Below, one piece after another: positions 47,302-57,212 of a DNA stretch of 64,000 bases; the stretch's first letter is position 1; the number at the start of each line of letters is the position of its first letter. The notes under the pieces are model-generated. The model had not been told where the DNA came from. It ran no database searches and saw only the letters and a list, made by a program, of their open reading frames with translations. The position numbers and the translations under genes are program-made. Origin of the DNA: Idiomarina zobellii (GTDB taxonomy: Bacteria; Pseudomonadota; Gammaproteobacteria; Enterobacterales; Alteromonadaceae); contig NZ_FNCB01000003.1 of the NCBI RefSeq assembly GCF_900100855.1, positions 1 to 64,000 of the forward strand, in the 5' to 3' direction.

Positions 47302-48566
47302 TTCGACGTCACCCTTTCTGGAACCGGTTTCGTCTTCTCACGTTTACTGTAAAACCACAGTAACCCGAAGAAAGCGAAGTATAGGAACGTAAATATTTGC
47401 GCAAAAATAGTCGCTACAGGCGTCGCTGGCTGAGTACCTAAATAGCCAAGCACAATGAAGCTAATCGCAAATACGGTTAAGTTCAGTTTGTGCAATACGC
47501 TACGGAAGCGAATTGAGCGAACTTTACCACGATCTATCCATGGCAACAGCGCCAGGAAAACAATCGCTGCGAACATTAAAATAACGCCGAATAACTTGTC
47601 GGGTACCGCACGCAAAATTGCGTAGAACGGAGTGAAATACCAAACAGGCGCAATATACTCTGGTGTCTTCAGAGGGTTCGCTGGCTCAAAGTTTGGTGGC
47701 TCCAGGAAAAATCCGCCCATTTCCGGATTAAAGAAAATGACGTAGCAGAAAACAAACAGAAACACACCGAAACCGAACATATCTTTAATAATGTAATAAG
47801 GAAAGAACGGTATTGAGTCGACAATGTCTTTCTTACTTGTAAAGCGCTCGTGAAATTTGAACTTCGGCTTTTCTTCATCTGGCACTGTGCCTTTTGGCTT
47901 TTTGGTATCAACACCGTCGGGGTTGTTCGAACCAACCTCGTGCAGCGCAACAATGTGTAAAAACACCAAAATAACCAACACTAAAGGCAAGGCTATAACG
48001 TGCAGTGCAAAGAATCGGTTCAGGGTTGCGCCGGAAATAACGTAGTCACCACGAATCCATAATGTCAGGTCATCACCAATAACCGGAATAGCACCAAACA
48101 ATGAAATGATTACCTGTGCGCCCCAGTAGGACATTTGTCCCCAAGGCAGCAAGTAGCCCATGAAGGCTTCCGCCATTAGCACCAAGAAGATAAACATACC
48201 GAACAGCCAGATAAGCTCACGTGGCTTCTGGTAAGAACCGTACATCATGCCGCGGAACATGTGCAGATAGACCACGACAAAGAATGCGGAAGCACCGGTT
48301 GAATGCATGTAACGCAATAACCAACCGTATTCGACGTCACGCATAATGTATTCAACTGACGCAAAAGCACCTTCAGCACTTGGCACGTAATTCATGGTCA
48401 GCCAAACACCAGTCAGTATTTGGTTAATAAGAACTATCGTCGCCAAAAAACCAAATACATACCACATATTGAAGTTTTTTGGAGCTGGGTACTGCGCCAG
48501 GTGGATGTTCCAAGTTTTTGTCATCGGGATGCGAGCATCCATCCACTCTACGAATCGCTTAAACAT
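47298..48566 (-). CDS. petB: Cytochrome b of the bc1 complex
   Basis: 422 residues, eight membrane helices; the central quinol-oxidising subunit. Haem-ligand histidines are in MHSTGASAFFVVVYLHMF and in FFALHVIALPLVLVILVFLH. The Qo-site motif usually written PEWY reads PVWY here (YIAPVWYFTPFYAILRA). A charged insert (PKGTVPDEEKPKFKFHERF) follows helix D. It overlaps petA by one base and petC by 4. Confidence 0.97.
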   Translation of the reverse strand: MFKRFVEWMDARIPMTKTWNIHLAQYPAPKNFNMWYVFGFLATIVLINQILTGVWLTMNYVPSAEGAFASVEYIMRDVEYGWLLRYMHSTGASAFFVVVYLHMFRGMMYGSYQKPRELIWLFGMFIFLVLMAEAFMGYLLPWGQMSYWGAQVIISLFGAIPVIGDDLTLWIRGDYVISGATLNRFFALHVIALPLVLVILVFLHIVALHEVGSNNPDGVDTKKPKGTVPDEEKPKFKFHERFTSKKDIVDSIPFFPYYIIKDMFGFGVFLFVFCYVIFFNPEMGGFFLEPPNFEPANPLKTPEYIAPVWYFTPFYAILRAVPDKLFGVILMFAAIVFLALLPWIDRGKVRSIRFRSVLHKLNLTVFAISFIVLGYLGTQPATPVATIFAQIFTFLYFAFFGLLWFYSKREKTKPVPERVTSK

Positions 48567-49156
48567 TATGCTTGCCCCTTATCTTCACCCACCAAGATGG
48601 TGTTCTCGTCGACAAAGTAATGCGGCGGTACAACCAAGTTTAATGGTGCAGGAACGCTCTCGAATACACGTCCAGCGATATCAAACTTAGAGCCGTGGCA
48701 TGGGCAGAAAAAGCCGGATTCCACGCCTTCTACGTGTTCGCCCATTCCGCTCGGCAGATAAGATGGAGAACAGCCAAGGTGAGTACAAATACCGACCGCA
48801 ACAAAGAACTCTTCTTTTATTGAACGGTATTTATTCTGTGCGTAAGGAGGCTGTTGTGGCTCTTCTGAATTTGGGTCGCGAAGGTTGTCTTCAATTTTGG
48901 ACAGCCCATCGAGCATTTCAGGTGTGCGGCGAACAACCCATACAGGTTTACCACGCCACTTCACACGAATTAGCTGACCCGGCTCAGCTTTACGAATATT
49001 CACTTCTACAGGTGCGCCCGCGTTTTTCGCTTTCGCACTCGGGTTCCACGACGCTATGAAAGGAACGGCGACACCCACCGCACCAGCGCCGCCAACCACT
49101 GAGGTTGCGACAGTCAAAAAACGACGGCGACCTTTATCTACAGGCGCATTGCTCAT
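48566..49156 (-). CDS. petA: Rieske iron-sulfur protein of the bc1 complex
   Basis: 196 residues from the ATG at 49156 (GGAG 9 bases upstream). The N-terminus has a twin-arginine signal-anchor (GRRRFLTVATSVVGGAG). The [2Fe-2S] site is CTHLGC then CPCHGSKFD, with two Cys and two His ligands and the disulfide pair. It accepts electrons from ubiquinol at the Qo site. First gene of petABC. Confidence 0.97.
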   Translation of the reverse strand: MSNAPVDKGRRRFLTVATSVVGGAGAVGVAVPFIASWNPSAKAKNAGAPVEVNIRKAEPGQLIRVKWRGKPVWVVRRTPEMLDGLSKIEDNLRDPNSEEPQQPPYAQNKYRSIKEEFFVAVGICTHLGCSPSYLPSGMGEHVEGVESGFFCPCHGSKFDIAGRVFESVPAPLNLVVPPHYFVDENTILVGEDKGQA

Positions 49157-49258
49157 CCATCTATTCTCCAGTTTTGGACGCTTCACGGTTCATTGCCGCG
49201 AAGTCGGAATTAGCTGCTGCTTTTGTCCGCTTTAGCGGATCACAGAAAATGCTTTGAG

Positions 49259-49287
49259 ATAATAAAGAAAAGACACACTTTTTACAA
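49259..49287 (-). promoter_or_regulatory. petABC promoter
   Basis: TTGTAA (49282-49287) and TATTAT (49259-49264) with 17 bp between. A leader of about 95 nt would follow, containing a 6-bp hairpin (TCCGCT...AGCGGA, within 49226-49239). Confidence 0.55.
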
Positions 49288-49335
49288 GAGTAATGCGTCG
49301 AGAACTGAGGTATAACTCTATTGGAATAGGCATAA

Positions 49336-49361
49336 AAAAACCCAGCCGAAGCCGGGTTTTT
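49336..49361 (-). terminator. Terminator after rpsI
   Basis: AAACCC and GGGTTT arms with GGC-TTCG-GCT at the top on the minus strand, a stable UUCG-type tetraloop, followed by seven T. On the plus strand there is also a T-run, so it may work both ways. It lies about 20 bases after the rpsI stop. Confidence 0.85.
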
Positions 49362-49381
49362 GACACCACACAAAAAGCGAA

Positions 49382-49774
49382 TTAACGCTTCGAGAATTGT
49401 GGGCGTTTACGTGCTTTATGCAAGCCGATTTTCTTACGTTCAACCTGACGTGCGTCACGAGTAACGTAACCTTCTTTACGCAACGCAGGACGCAGCGCTT
49501 CGTCGTATTGCATTAATGCACGCGTGATACCGTGACGAATAGCACCAGCCTGACCGGTAGTACCACCACCGCTTACAGTGATGTAAAGGTCAAACTTCTC
49601 AGTCATCTCTACAGCTTCTAATGGTTGACGAACAACCATTTGTGCCGTTTCACGACCGAAGTATTCGTTCAGTTCACGTTGATTAATTTTGATGTTGCCG
49701 CTACCCGGACGCAAGAATACGCGAGCCGTGGAATTTTTGCGACGACCAGTACCGTAGTATTGATTATCTGCCAT
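49382..49774 (-). CDS. rpsI: Ribosomal protein S9
   Basis: 130 residues, universal small-subunit protein. [19 protein letters not shown] at the N-terminus, [19 protein letters not shown] in the middle and the basic tail [11 protein letters not shown] whose last Arg reaches the P-site tRNA. It follows rplM by 17 bp in the standard rplM-rpsI operon. Confidence 0.99.
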   Translation of the reverse strand: MADNQYYGTGRRKNSTARVFLRPGSGNIKINQRELNEYFGRETAQMVVRQPLEAVEMTEKFDLYITVSGGGTTGQAGAIRHGITRALMQYDEALRPALRKEGYVTRDARQVERKKIGLHKARKRPQFSKR

Positions 49775-49791
49775 AGTGTTCTTGCTCCGTA

Positions 49792-50220
49792 TTATATATC
49801 CAGTTGTTTCGGCTGTTGAGCATTATGATTATGCTCAGCACCTGCGTACACTTTCAGTTTACGGAACATGGCACGACCCAATGGACCACGGGGTAACATA
49901 CCTTTAACCGCTTTCTGAATGACCATTTCTGGTTTCTTAGCAATCAGTTTTTCAAAGCTGATTGATTTGATACCACCCGGAAATCCAGTGTGCGAGTAGT
50001 ACATCTTGTCCTGAGCTTTGTTACCAGTTACAGCAACTTTCTCAGCGTTAACAACAACGATGTAATCGCCAGTGTCTACGTGAGGAGTGTACTCAGGCTT
50101 GTGCTTGCCGCGCAGGCGACGAGCGATTTCAGTAGCTAAACGACCTAAAGTTTTGCCTTCAGCGTCTACTACGTACCAGTCGCGTTTTACCGTTTCTGGC
50201 TTGGCTACAAATGTTTTCAT
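49792..50220 (-). CDS. rplM: Ribosomal protein L13
   Basis: 142 residues, large-subunit early assembly protein. Landmarks: [59 protein letters not shown] and [18 protein letters not shown]. The leader of about 150 nt is long; in E. coli the rplM leader is reported to take part in feedback by L13, which may also hold here. Confidence 0.99.
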   Translation of the reverse strand: MKTFVAKPETVKRDWYVVDAEGKTLGRLATEIARRLRGKHKPEYTPHVDTGDYIVVVNAEKVAVTGNKAQDKMYYSHTGFPGGIKSISFEKLIAKKPEMVIQKAVKGMLPRGPLGRAMFRKLKVYAGAEHNHNAQQPKQLDI

Positions 50221-50374
50221 TGTATAAAACCTACATTTTAAAAGTTCACGGACAGTAATTCCGGGCTTCCCCGCGAATCACAACAATAAAATAATGAATA
50301 AAATCATTAGTTTACTTGCTGCAACCATTACTCAACCGAAGTTAACGTAATGGACTGTAACGTGGGCTGCGCGG

Positions 50375-50380
50375 ATTATA
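50375..50380 (-). promoter_or_regulatory. rplM-rpsI promoter -10 box
   Basis: A perfect TATAAT on the minus strand followed by the GC-rich discriminator CCGCGCAGCCC, as in stringently controlled promoters. No good -35 is seen at 16-18 bp; that zone is the zapE terminator stem. The predicted start near 50368 gives a leader of about 148 nt. Confidence 0.6.
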
Positions 50381-50382
50381 GG

Positions 50383-50411
50383 AAAAATGCGGTCAAAGAT
50401 CACGCATTTTT
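50383..50411 (-). terminator. Terminator after zapE
   Basis: AAAAATGCG (50383-50391) pairs with CGCATTTTT (50403-50411); inner GTC/GAT pairs extend the stem. On the minus strand the stem ends in a T5 run. It starts 7 bases past the zapE stop and touches the rplM -10 box. Confidence 0.8.
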
Positions 50412-50417
50412 TGAAAT

Positions 50418-51533
50418 TTATGCTTTGTGTTCCATCGCTAAATATTCACGGCTTTGCATTTCCTGCAAGCGACTCACGCAGCGGCGGAACTCAAAACTCA
50501 GCTGCCCTTCGGTATAAAGGGACTCGATGGGTACTTCCGCAGACAAAATAAGCTTCACTTTGCGTTCATAAAATTCATCCACTAACGCGATAAAGCGTCG
50601 AGCAATATCGTCTTTACCTGCCCCCATTTGCTCGACATTGCTGACTAAAACGGCATGATAAAGCTGCGCTATTTCCATATAGTCATTTTGGCTGCGGGCC
50701 GTTTTACAGATATCTCTGAAGTCAAAGAAAACAACGTCATCACATTCGGCCCTCACGGCAATTTTCCGACCTTCAATGTCAATGCTGTCAGATTCATACT
50801 GGTCACGACACTCTGGTGCTAAATCTTTAAAGTACTGCCACAAGTTTTCATCGGCTTGAGGGTCTAACGGCGAGTGGAAAATCTCGGCTTGTGTCAGTGT
50901 ACGCAGGCGATAGTCAATACCGCTATCGACATTCACTACCTCACAGTTGGCCTTTATCAGTTTTATTGCCGGAATAAAGCGGGCCCTTTGCAGGCCGTTT
51001 TTATAGAGATCATCTGGGACAATATTTGACGTTGCGACTAAAATTACTCCTCGCTCGAACAAATATTCAAATAACGTTCCGAGCAGCATTGCGTCAGTAA
51101 TGTCCTGTACAAAGAACTCATCAAAACAAACAATTTGAGTTTCGTCTGCAATTTTATCGGCAATAATTTTTAGGGGATCGCTTTTCTGGTCTAATTGCTT
51201 TAACTCATTGTGAACGCGGTGCATAAATCGATGAAAATGAATACGCCACTTCGCATCAATTGGTAAACTTTCAAAAAAAGTATCCACCAAATAGGTTTTG
51301 CCACGCCCGACACCGCCCCAGAAATACAGTCCCTTAGGTTTAACAGGAGCTTTTGATAACCAGCGTTTAAGTGCTGGAAGCTGCTGATAGTTATTCCAGG
51401 CAATGAGTTCTTCGTAAAGTCTTTGTAAATGCTCGACAGCGTTAAGCTGTGCCGCATCCTCTGAAAAACCATTGTGCTCAATGTCATAACGATAACGATC
51501 AATTGGCGACATTTGCTGTTGCGGCACTACCAC
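50418..51533 (-). CDS. zapE: ZapE, AFG1-type division ATPase
   Basis: 371 residues from a GTG at 51533 with GAGG 4 bases upstream; an ATG seven codons later is possible. Visible: GLYFWGGVGRGKTYLVD (Walker A), FHRFMHRVHNEL, VCFDEFFVQDITDAMLLG (Walker B), LVATSNIVPDDLYKNGLQR and RFIALVDEFYERKVKL. In E. coli ZapE acts on FtsZ during late constriction. It is divergent from zapG. Confidence 0.96.
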   Translation of the reverse strand: MVVPQQQMSPIDRYRYDIEHNGFSEDAAQLNAVEHLQRLYEELIAWNNYQQLPALKRWLSKAPVKPKGLYFWGGVGRGKTYLVDTFFESLPIDAKWRIHFHRFMHRVHNELKQLDQKSDPLKIIADKIADETQIVCFDEFFVQDITDAMLLGTLFEYLFERGVILVATSNIVPDDLYKNGLQRARFIPAIKLIKANCEVVNVDSGIDYRLRTLTQAEIFHSPLDPQADENLWQYFKDLAPECRDQYESDSIDIEGRKIAVRAECDDVVFFDFRDICKTARSQNDYMEIAQLYHAVLVSNVEQMGAGKDDIARRFIALVDEFYERKVKLILSAEVPIESLYTEGQLSFEFRRCVSRLQEMQSREYLAMEHKA

Positions 51534-51631
51534 TTCACCTCAGTTGCGATTATCCTAATAAATAATATGTTATCATGAAGGCGTTTTGCAGCAATCAAGA
51601 AAAGCTGTCGCCATTTGCTGAGGAGTCAATT

Positions 51632-52093
51632 ATGAGCTGGATTATTGGGGTTTTATTAGTGATAGCAGGAGCCATTATCGGCTTTTTTGTTGCACGTTAT
51701 ACTCAAACAAACGGCCAGTCCGGCAACCTTGAAGAGCAAGTAGAGAAAAGTCAGCAGCAGTTGAGCGAGTACCAGCGTGAAGTTGCGGAACATTTTGCTA
51801 CCGCTAACGCAATGATGGAGCAACTGTCTGACACTCAGCAGAAGTTGCAAAGCTACCTGAATCAGAGCGCGGAACTTCTCCAACAGCCAGGTTCTCAAGG
51901 TGACCTTCCCTTCTTCTCGGAAGATACCATTAAGCAATTACGGGTTGCTAACTCATTAAATCAAGATCACCGCTCAGGTCGAGATGGCCGTGAGGCTGAA
52001 CAAATTCCGCGTGACTATACGGAAGGTTCAAGCAGTCTTTTCTCTGATGATCGCCGTGAGTCCGACAAAAAAGATACGTCCAACATATCTTGA
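51632..52093 (+). CDS. zapG: ZapG (YhcB), DUF1043 division and envelope protein
   Basis: 153 residues from the ATG at 51632, with GAGGAG 7 bases upstream. One membrane helix at the N-terminus (WIIGVLLVIAGAIIGFFVARY), a long coiled coil (about 28-85) and a conserved short motif DLPFFSEDTIKQLR. In E. coli YhcB links division and peptidoglycan synthesis; details are still open. The polar tail is rich in Ser, Asp and Arg. Confidence 0.93.
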   Translation: MSWIIGVLLVIAGAIIGFFVARYTQTNGQSGNLEEQVEKSQQQLSEYQREVAEHFATANAMMEQLSDTQQKLQSYLNQSAELLQQPGSQGDLPFFSEDTIKQLRVANSLNQDHRSGRDGREAEQIPRDYTEGSSSLFSDDRRESDKKDTSNIS

Positions 52094-52107
52094 AACATTT
52101 TTAGAGT

Positions 52108-52136
52108 GAACTCATATCACTGACAAGCGGTCATAA
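52108..52136 (+). promoter_or_regulatory. Candidate sigma-E-type promoter of degQ
   Basis: GAACTC (52108-52113) and GTCATAA (52130-52136) with 16 bp between, close to the sigma-E consensus GGAACTT and GTCAAA. It lies about 45 bp before the degQ ATG. One base differs from GAACTT, and TCATA replaces TCAAA. Confidence 0.4.
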
Positions 52137-52180
52137 ACACGAACCGTTTGTTGGTGATTATTTAAGGAGTTACTCTAATC

Positions 52181-53542
52181 ATGAAACGAGTCTTAGCCTT
52201 ATTCAGTGCTTTTGTTATTGTTACATCGGCAACCTTGAGCTCTCCCGTAAGTGCAGGTATTCCATTTTTCGGTAAAAACGACGAGCAGCCAACGCTTGCT
52301 CCCATGCTTGAAGAAGTCACACCTGCCGTTGTTAATATTTCAGTAAAAGGTAAACGCGAAGTAAGACAGCGCCTGCCCGATGCCTTGCGCTTTTTCTTCG
52401 GTCCCAACGCACCACGTGAACAAGTTCGCGAGCACCCTTTTCAAGGACTAGGCTCAGGCGTCATTATTGATGCCGAGAACGGCTACGTTGTCACTAACAA
52501 TCACGTTATTGATGACGCAACAGAGATTTTGGTGACTTTAAAAGACGGCCGCGAATTGGATGCTAAGGTGATAGGTACCGATGAGCGTTCAGACGTTGCG
52601 TTATTAAAAATCGAAAACGCTGAAGGTCTCAGCGAAATTGAACTGGGCAAGTCATCAGAACTTCGTGTTGGAGACTTTGTTGTCGCTATCGGTAATCCAT
52701 TTGGATTAGGCCAAACCGTCACTTCAGGCATTGTCAGTGCGTTAGGTCGCGGTGGTTTAGGCATTGAAGAGTTAGAAAACTTCATTCAAACCGACGCTGC
52801 TATTAACAGCGGTAACTCTGGCGGCGCCCTGGTGACATTAGACGGCAAGCTGATAGGAATTAACACCGCTATTTTAGGACCGAATGGAGGCAATATAGGT
52901 ATTGGCTTTGCTATTCCTTCAGACATGATGAATAACCTGGTTCAACAACTTATTGAATTCGGTGAAGTGCGTCGAGGGGTGCTTGGCGTACGCGGTAACG
53001 ACCTCACTCACGATGTTGCGCAGGCGCTGAATATTCCTGTTAACCGGGGCGCTTTTGTGTCTCAAGTAATTCCGGGTAGCGCCGCAGCAGAGGCTGGTAT
53101 TGAATCCGGTGACGTTATTATTGAAGTCAACGGTCAGGCCATTCGCTCATTCTCTGAGTTAGGCGCTTTAGTCGGATCCATTGGTTCTGGTCAGGACATA
53201 GAGCTTGGTATTATCCGCGACAGCGAAGAGATGACCGTTGATGTCACCTTAGGCTCGCAAGATACCGCTGTTACTGCTGCCGCCATACACCCCGCCCTTG
53301 AGGGAGCAACCCTTGCGGTGGCTAGTGGTCAGCAGGGCATTGAAATAACCGAGCTCGAGGAGCGTTCACCCGCTGCCCGCATAGGTCTTGAGGAAGGCGA
53401 TATTATTCAAGGTGTTAACCGCAAACGAGTCACTAGTGTGGCAGACCTAAGAGCAGCAATAGAAGACAAGCAAGGGGTCATAGCCCTCAACGTTAAGCGT
53501 GGCGACAGTTCACTCTTTATTGTACTGCGTAACGCAAACTGA
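52181..53542 (+). CDS. degQ: DegQ/DegP-type periplasmic serine protease
   Basis: 453 residues: signal peptide ending SPVSAG, a trypsin-like domain with catalytic triad in TNNHVI (His), RSDVALLKI (Asp) and GNSGGAL (Ser), and two PDZ domains (about 255-345 and 360-450). It degrades or chaperones misfolded envelope proteins. The LA loop (about 57-85) is short, as in DegQ rather than DegP. GGAG precedes the ATG. degS follows in the same direction. Confidence 0.95.
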   Translation: MKRVLALFSAFVIVTSATLSSPVSAGIPFFGKNDEQPTLAPMLEEVTPAVVNISVKGKREVRQRLPDALRFFFGPNAPREQVREHPFQGLGSGVIIDAENGYVVTNNHVIDDATEILVTLKDGRELDAKVIGTDERSDVALLKIENAEGLSEIELGKSSELRVGDFVVAIGNPFGLGQTVTSGIVSALGRGGLGIEELENFIQTDAAINSGNSGGALVTLDGKLIGINTAILGPNGGNIGIGFAIPSDMMNNLVQQLIEFGEVRRGVLGVRGNDLTHDVAQALNIPVNRGAFVSQVIPGSAAAEAGIESGDVIIEVNGQAIRSFSELGALVGSIGSGQDIELGIIRDSEEMTVDVTLGSQDTAVTAAAIHPALEGATLAVASGQQGIEITELEERSPAARIGLEEGDIIQGVNRKRVTSVADLRAAIEDKQGVIALNVKRGDSSLFIVLRNAN

Positions 53543-53557
53543 GGTTGTGACATTTCA

Positions 53558-53584
53558 GTGGCATCAGTGCTATGCTGATGCCAC
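53558..53584 (+). other. Strong hairpin between degQ and degS
   Basis: GTGGCATCAG (53558-53567), loop TGCTATG, CTGATGCCAC (53575-53584): a perfect 10-bp stem. It is followed by CTAATAATAAAT, not a T-run, so partial termination, processing or 3'-end protection of degQ mRNA is more likely than full stop. Confidence 0.6.
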
Positions 53585-53614
53585 CTAATAATAAATATAA
53601 AAAGCGAGTAACGC

Positions 53615-54655
53615 GTGTCTCCAATAGTACGGTTTTTGTTTCAATCGGTTGGTTTAGGTCTTGTCGTTGCCGCCATTGTTTTACTGACTCAACCCCTTTG
53701 GGGACAAAGCAACTCTTTCCGCCAGTCACAAAACGACGTTATTTCTTTTAGCCAGGCCGTCAAAAAGGCCGCGCCAGCTGTCGTCAACATTTACAGCATG
53801 GGTGAAATTCAAGGCTCTTACTACCAGCCTCAGTCATCGCGCGTTTGGCGATTGGGCTCGGGCGTTATCATGGACTCTAACGGCTACATTCTTACCGCTC
53901 ATCACGTTGTCGATAGCGTCGATAAGATCGAAGTCGCACTACAGGACGGCCGTCGATACGCAGCGCAACTCATTGGTAGTGACAGATATACCGATCTTGC
54001 AGTGCTTAAAATAGATGCCAATAACTTGCCGGTCATTCCGGTGCAGTCAAGCCGCCGTGTGCAAGTGGGTGATATCGTTTTAGCCATTGGTAACCCCTAC
54101 AATATTGGCCAGACCATTACTCAGGGCATCATTAGCGCAACCGGCGGACGCGTGGGCGTGAGCAACTCCTATTCCGACCTTATTCAGATGGACGCAGTTA
54201 TCAATCAAGGTGCCTCGGGTGGTGCTTTAGTAAATACTGCTGGTGAACTTATTGGTATTAATAACGCGCGATACAACTCGTCAATGGATGACGGAGGTGA
54301 AGGCATTTATTTTGCAGTGCCGTATGCAACCGCACAATCGGTAATGGATACGTTAATCCGTGAAGGCGAAGTGGTACGGGGCTACATTGGTATAACTGTG
54401 AACCCTAACTTTAGTGAGCAGCAGTCTTTGTCCGGTATTTATGTCACCGGTGTAGAAAGAGGCAGTCCTGCCGCTTTAGCCGGGCTAAGACGTAATGACT
54501 TTATTGTCTCTATTGGTGGCCAGCCGGTTCGCTCTGCTCCAGAAGGACTGGATAAAGTGGCGAGCACCCCGCCAGGCGAAGAACTTGAAGTCGAGTTTTA
54601 CCGAGGAGAACAAAAAATGGCAACAACCGTCACCGTTTCTGAACTCCCTCGATAA
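53615..54655 (+). CDS. degS: DegS-type membrane-anchored serine protease
   Basis: 346 residues from a GTG with a weak ribosome site. N-terminal membrane anchor (VGLGLVVAAIVLLTQPLW), protease domain with TAHHVV (His), YTDLAVLKI (Asp) and GASGGAL (Ser), and one PDZ domain (from about 245). In E. coli DegS senses unfolded outer-membrane protein tails and cuts RseA to free sigma-E. The usual GNSGG reads GASGG here; the nucleophile itself is kept. Its stop abuts the convergent murA stop. Confidence 0.93.
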   Translation: MSPIVRFLFQSVGLGLVVAAIVLLTQPLWGQSNSFRQSQNDVISFSQAVKKAAPAVVNIYSMGEIQGSYYQPQSSRVWRLGSGVIMDSNGYILTAHHVVDSVDKIEVALQDGRRYAAQLIGSDRYTDLAVLKIDANNLPVIPVQSSRRVQVGDIVLAIGNPYNIGQTITQGIISATGGRVGVSNSYSDLIQMDAVINQGASGGALVNTAGELIGINNARYNSSMDDGGEGIYFAVPYATAQSVMDTLIREGEVVRGYIGITVNPNFSEQQSLSGIYVTGVERGSPAALAGLRRNDFIVSIGGQPVRSAPEGLDKVASTPPGEELEVEFYRGEQKMATTVTVSELPR

Positions 54656-54656
54656 T

Positions 54657-55925
<1,269 letters not shown>

Positions 55926-55932
55926 TCAGGCC

Positions 55933-56187
55933 TTAAGGCATCATCAGTTTTTTATCACGCGCCCAGTCATCCGGCGTGTACGCTTTTATTGATACCGCAT
56001 GGATTTCACCGCTTGAAATATGAGGATTCAGCGGTGCGTAGATAGCTTGCTGACGCTTCACTTTGCTCATACTTTCAAAGTCATCACTGACCGCGATAAT
56101 ATCAACATTAGCACCGTCAACTTTTACGTAGAGTTCACTCAGGTTTAATGCGTCATTGAGCAATGTTTTTAACTGTTCTTCATTCAT
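55933..56187 (-). CDS. ibaG: IbaG, BolA-family protein
   Basis: 84 residues, BolA fold, with VKVDGANVDIIAVSDDFE and the RQQAIYAPLNPHISSGEIHAV segment typical of IbaG, including a conserved His. BolA proteins work with monothiol glutaredoxins in iron-sulfur handling; IbaG is linked to acid response. It lies between mlaB and murA as in enterics. Confidence 0.94.
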   Translation of the reverse strand: MNEEQLKTLLNDALNLSELYVKVDGANVDIIAVSDDFESMSKVKRQQAIYAPLNPHISSGEIHAVSIKAYTPDDWARDKKLMMP

Positions 56188-56222
56188 ATCTAATAAACCG
56201 CTTATGTTCCTTTCAAAGGCGA

Positions 56223-56525
56223 CTAGCTTAACGAAAGCAGCGACTCAACGCCACTGACTGAGGCAATCTGCTTTAATTGTTCAGAGGCACCGATGCATTT
56301 TAGTGGCGCATTAGTACCTTGCGTTGCTTTCATTACTTCCAGTAGAAACGCAACACCGGCAGTATCAATAACCTCAACCTGGCTGACGTCGACAGACACT
56401 AACTCATCGCCAAGCCACTGTCCGCGGGTCTTCCACAAGGTCGGGACACTGTTACGCGTCAGCGAGCCTTTAAAGGCAATAACACTGTCTTCTGTTCGAC
56501 TCACCGATGCCTGTGCCGTGCTCAT
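56223..56525 (-). CDS. mlaB: MlaB, STAS-domain subunit of the Mla transporter
   Basis: 100 residues, one STAS domain with VSVDVSQVEVIDTAGVAFLLE, including the Asp-Thr-Ala-Gly conserved loop. It binds the MlaF ATPase and supports its activity. The ATG overlaps the mlaC stop as TAATG. Confidence 0.93.
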   Translation of the reverse strand: MSTAQASVSRTEDSVIAFKGSLTRNSVPTLWKTRGQWLGDELVSVDVSQVEVIDTAGVAFLLEVMKATQGTNAPLKCIGASEQLKQIASVSGVESLLSLS

Positions 56526-57196
56526 TATATTCCCTCAGCTGGATTATCAATTTCTTCGTCAGCTTTGATAGGCTCTTGAGCTTTTTGTTCAATAAGCTCA
56601 ATCGTTTTATCAATGCCGTTTGAACGAATCACAGCAGAAATTTCACTTTGCTTGCTATTTAATAAACTAATGCCTTCAACCACTAAGTCATAAGCCTTCC
56701 AAAGGTCTTCATCCCGGTCATAACGAATACGAAAGTCCAGGCGTATCTCAGGGCGTCCAGTTTCCTTAACTCGTGTTTTTACAACCGCCGTCCGCGCGTC
56801 GTCCGGAAGCTCAGCTGCCGGCTCAAAAGAAACGGTATGTTTACTCTCGTCGTACTGTGTAAATGCGCGTGCATATGTCGCCACTAGATAATCATAAAAA
56901 GCACGGTAAAAAGCTTCACGCTGTTCTTTTGTTGTATCTCTTAAGTAACGACCAAGCACCTTTTTAGATGCATACAAGCTATCCACATAAGGCATAAGCT
57001 CGTCTTTAACGATAACTTTTAAGTGGTTTGGGTCTTCGTCAATTTTGCCTCGCTCGTTCTCAATACGCTCAAAAGTGACTTCGGCTACTTCTTTTAACAA
57101 CTCGTACGGGTCGTCATTACGAATAAGTTCCGCATTTGCTGCTGAGCTCACAACGACCATCGCGACAAGCGCTAGCAGCCACTTTTTAAATGACAT
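56525..57196 (-). CDS. mlaC: MlaC, periplasmic phospholipid shuttle
   Basis: 223 residues from the ATG at 57196 with AAAGGAG upstream; it begins with a signal peptide (WLLALVAMVVVSSAANA). The Tol_Tol_Ttg2 domain follows, with YVDSLYASKKVLGRYLRDTT and FRIRYDRDEDLWKAYDLVVE. It carries phospholipid between the outer-membrane MlaA and the inner-membrane MlaFEDB complex. Confidence 0.94.
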   Translation of the reverse strand: MSFKKWLLALVAMVVVSSAANAELIRNDDPYELLKEVAEVTFERIENERGKIDEDPNHLKVIVKDELMPYVDSLYASKKVLGRYLRDTTKEQREAFYRAFYDYLVATYARAFTQYDESKHTVSFEPAAELPDDARTAVVKTRVKETGRPEIRLDFRIRYDRDEDLWKAYDLVVEGISLLNSKQSEISAVIRSNGIDKTIELIEQKAQEPIKADEEIDNPAEGI

Positions 57197-57212
57197 GATT
57201 GACTCCTTTAAA

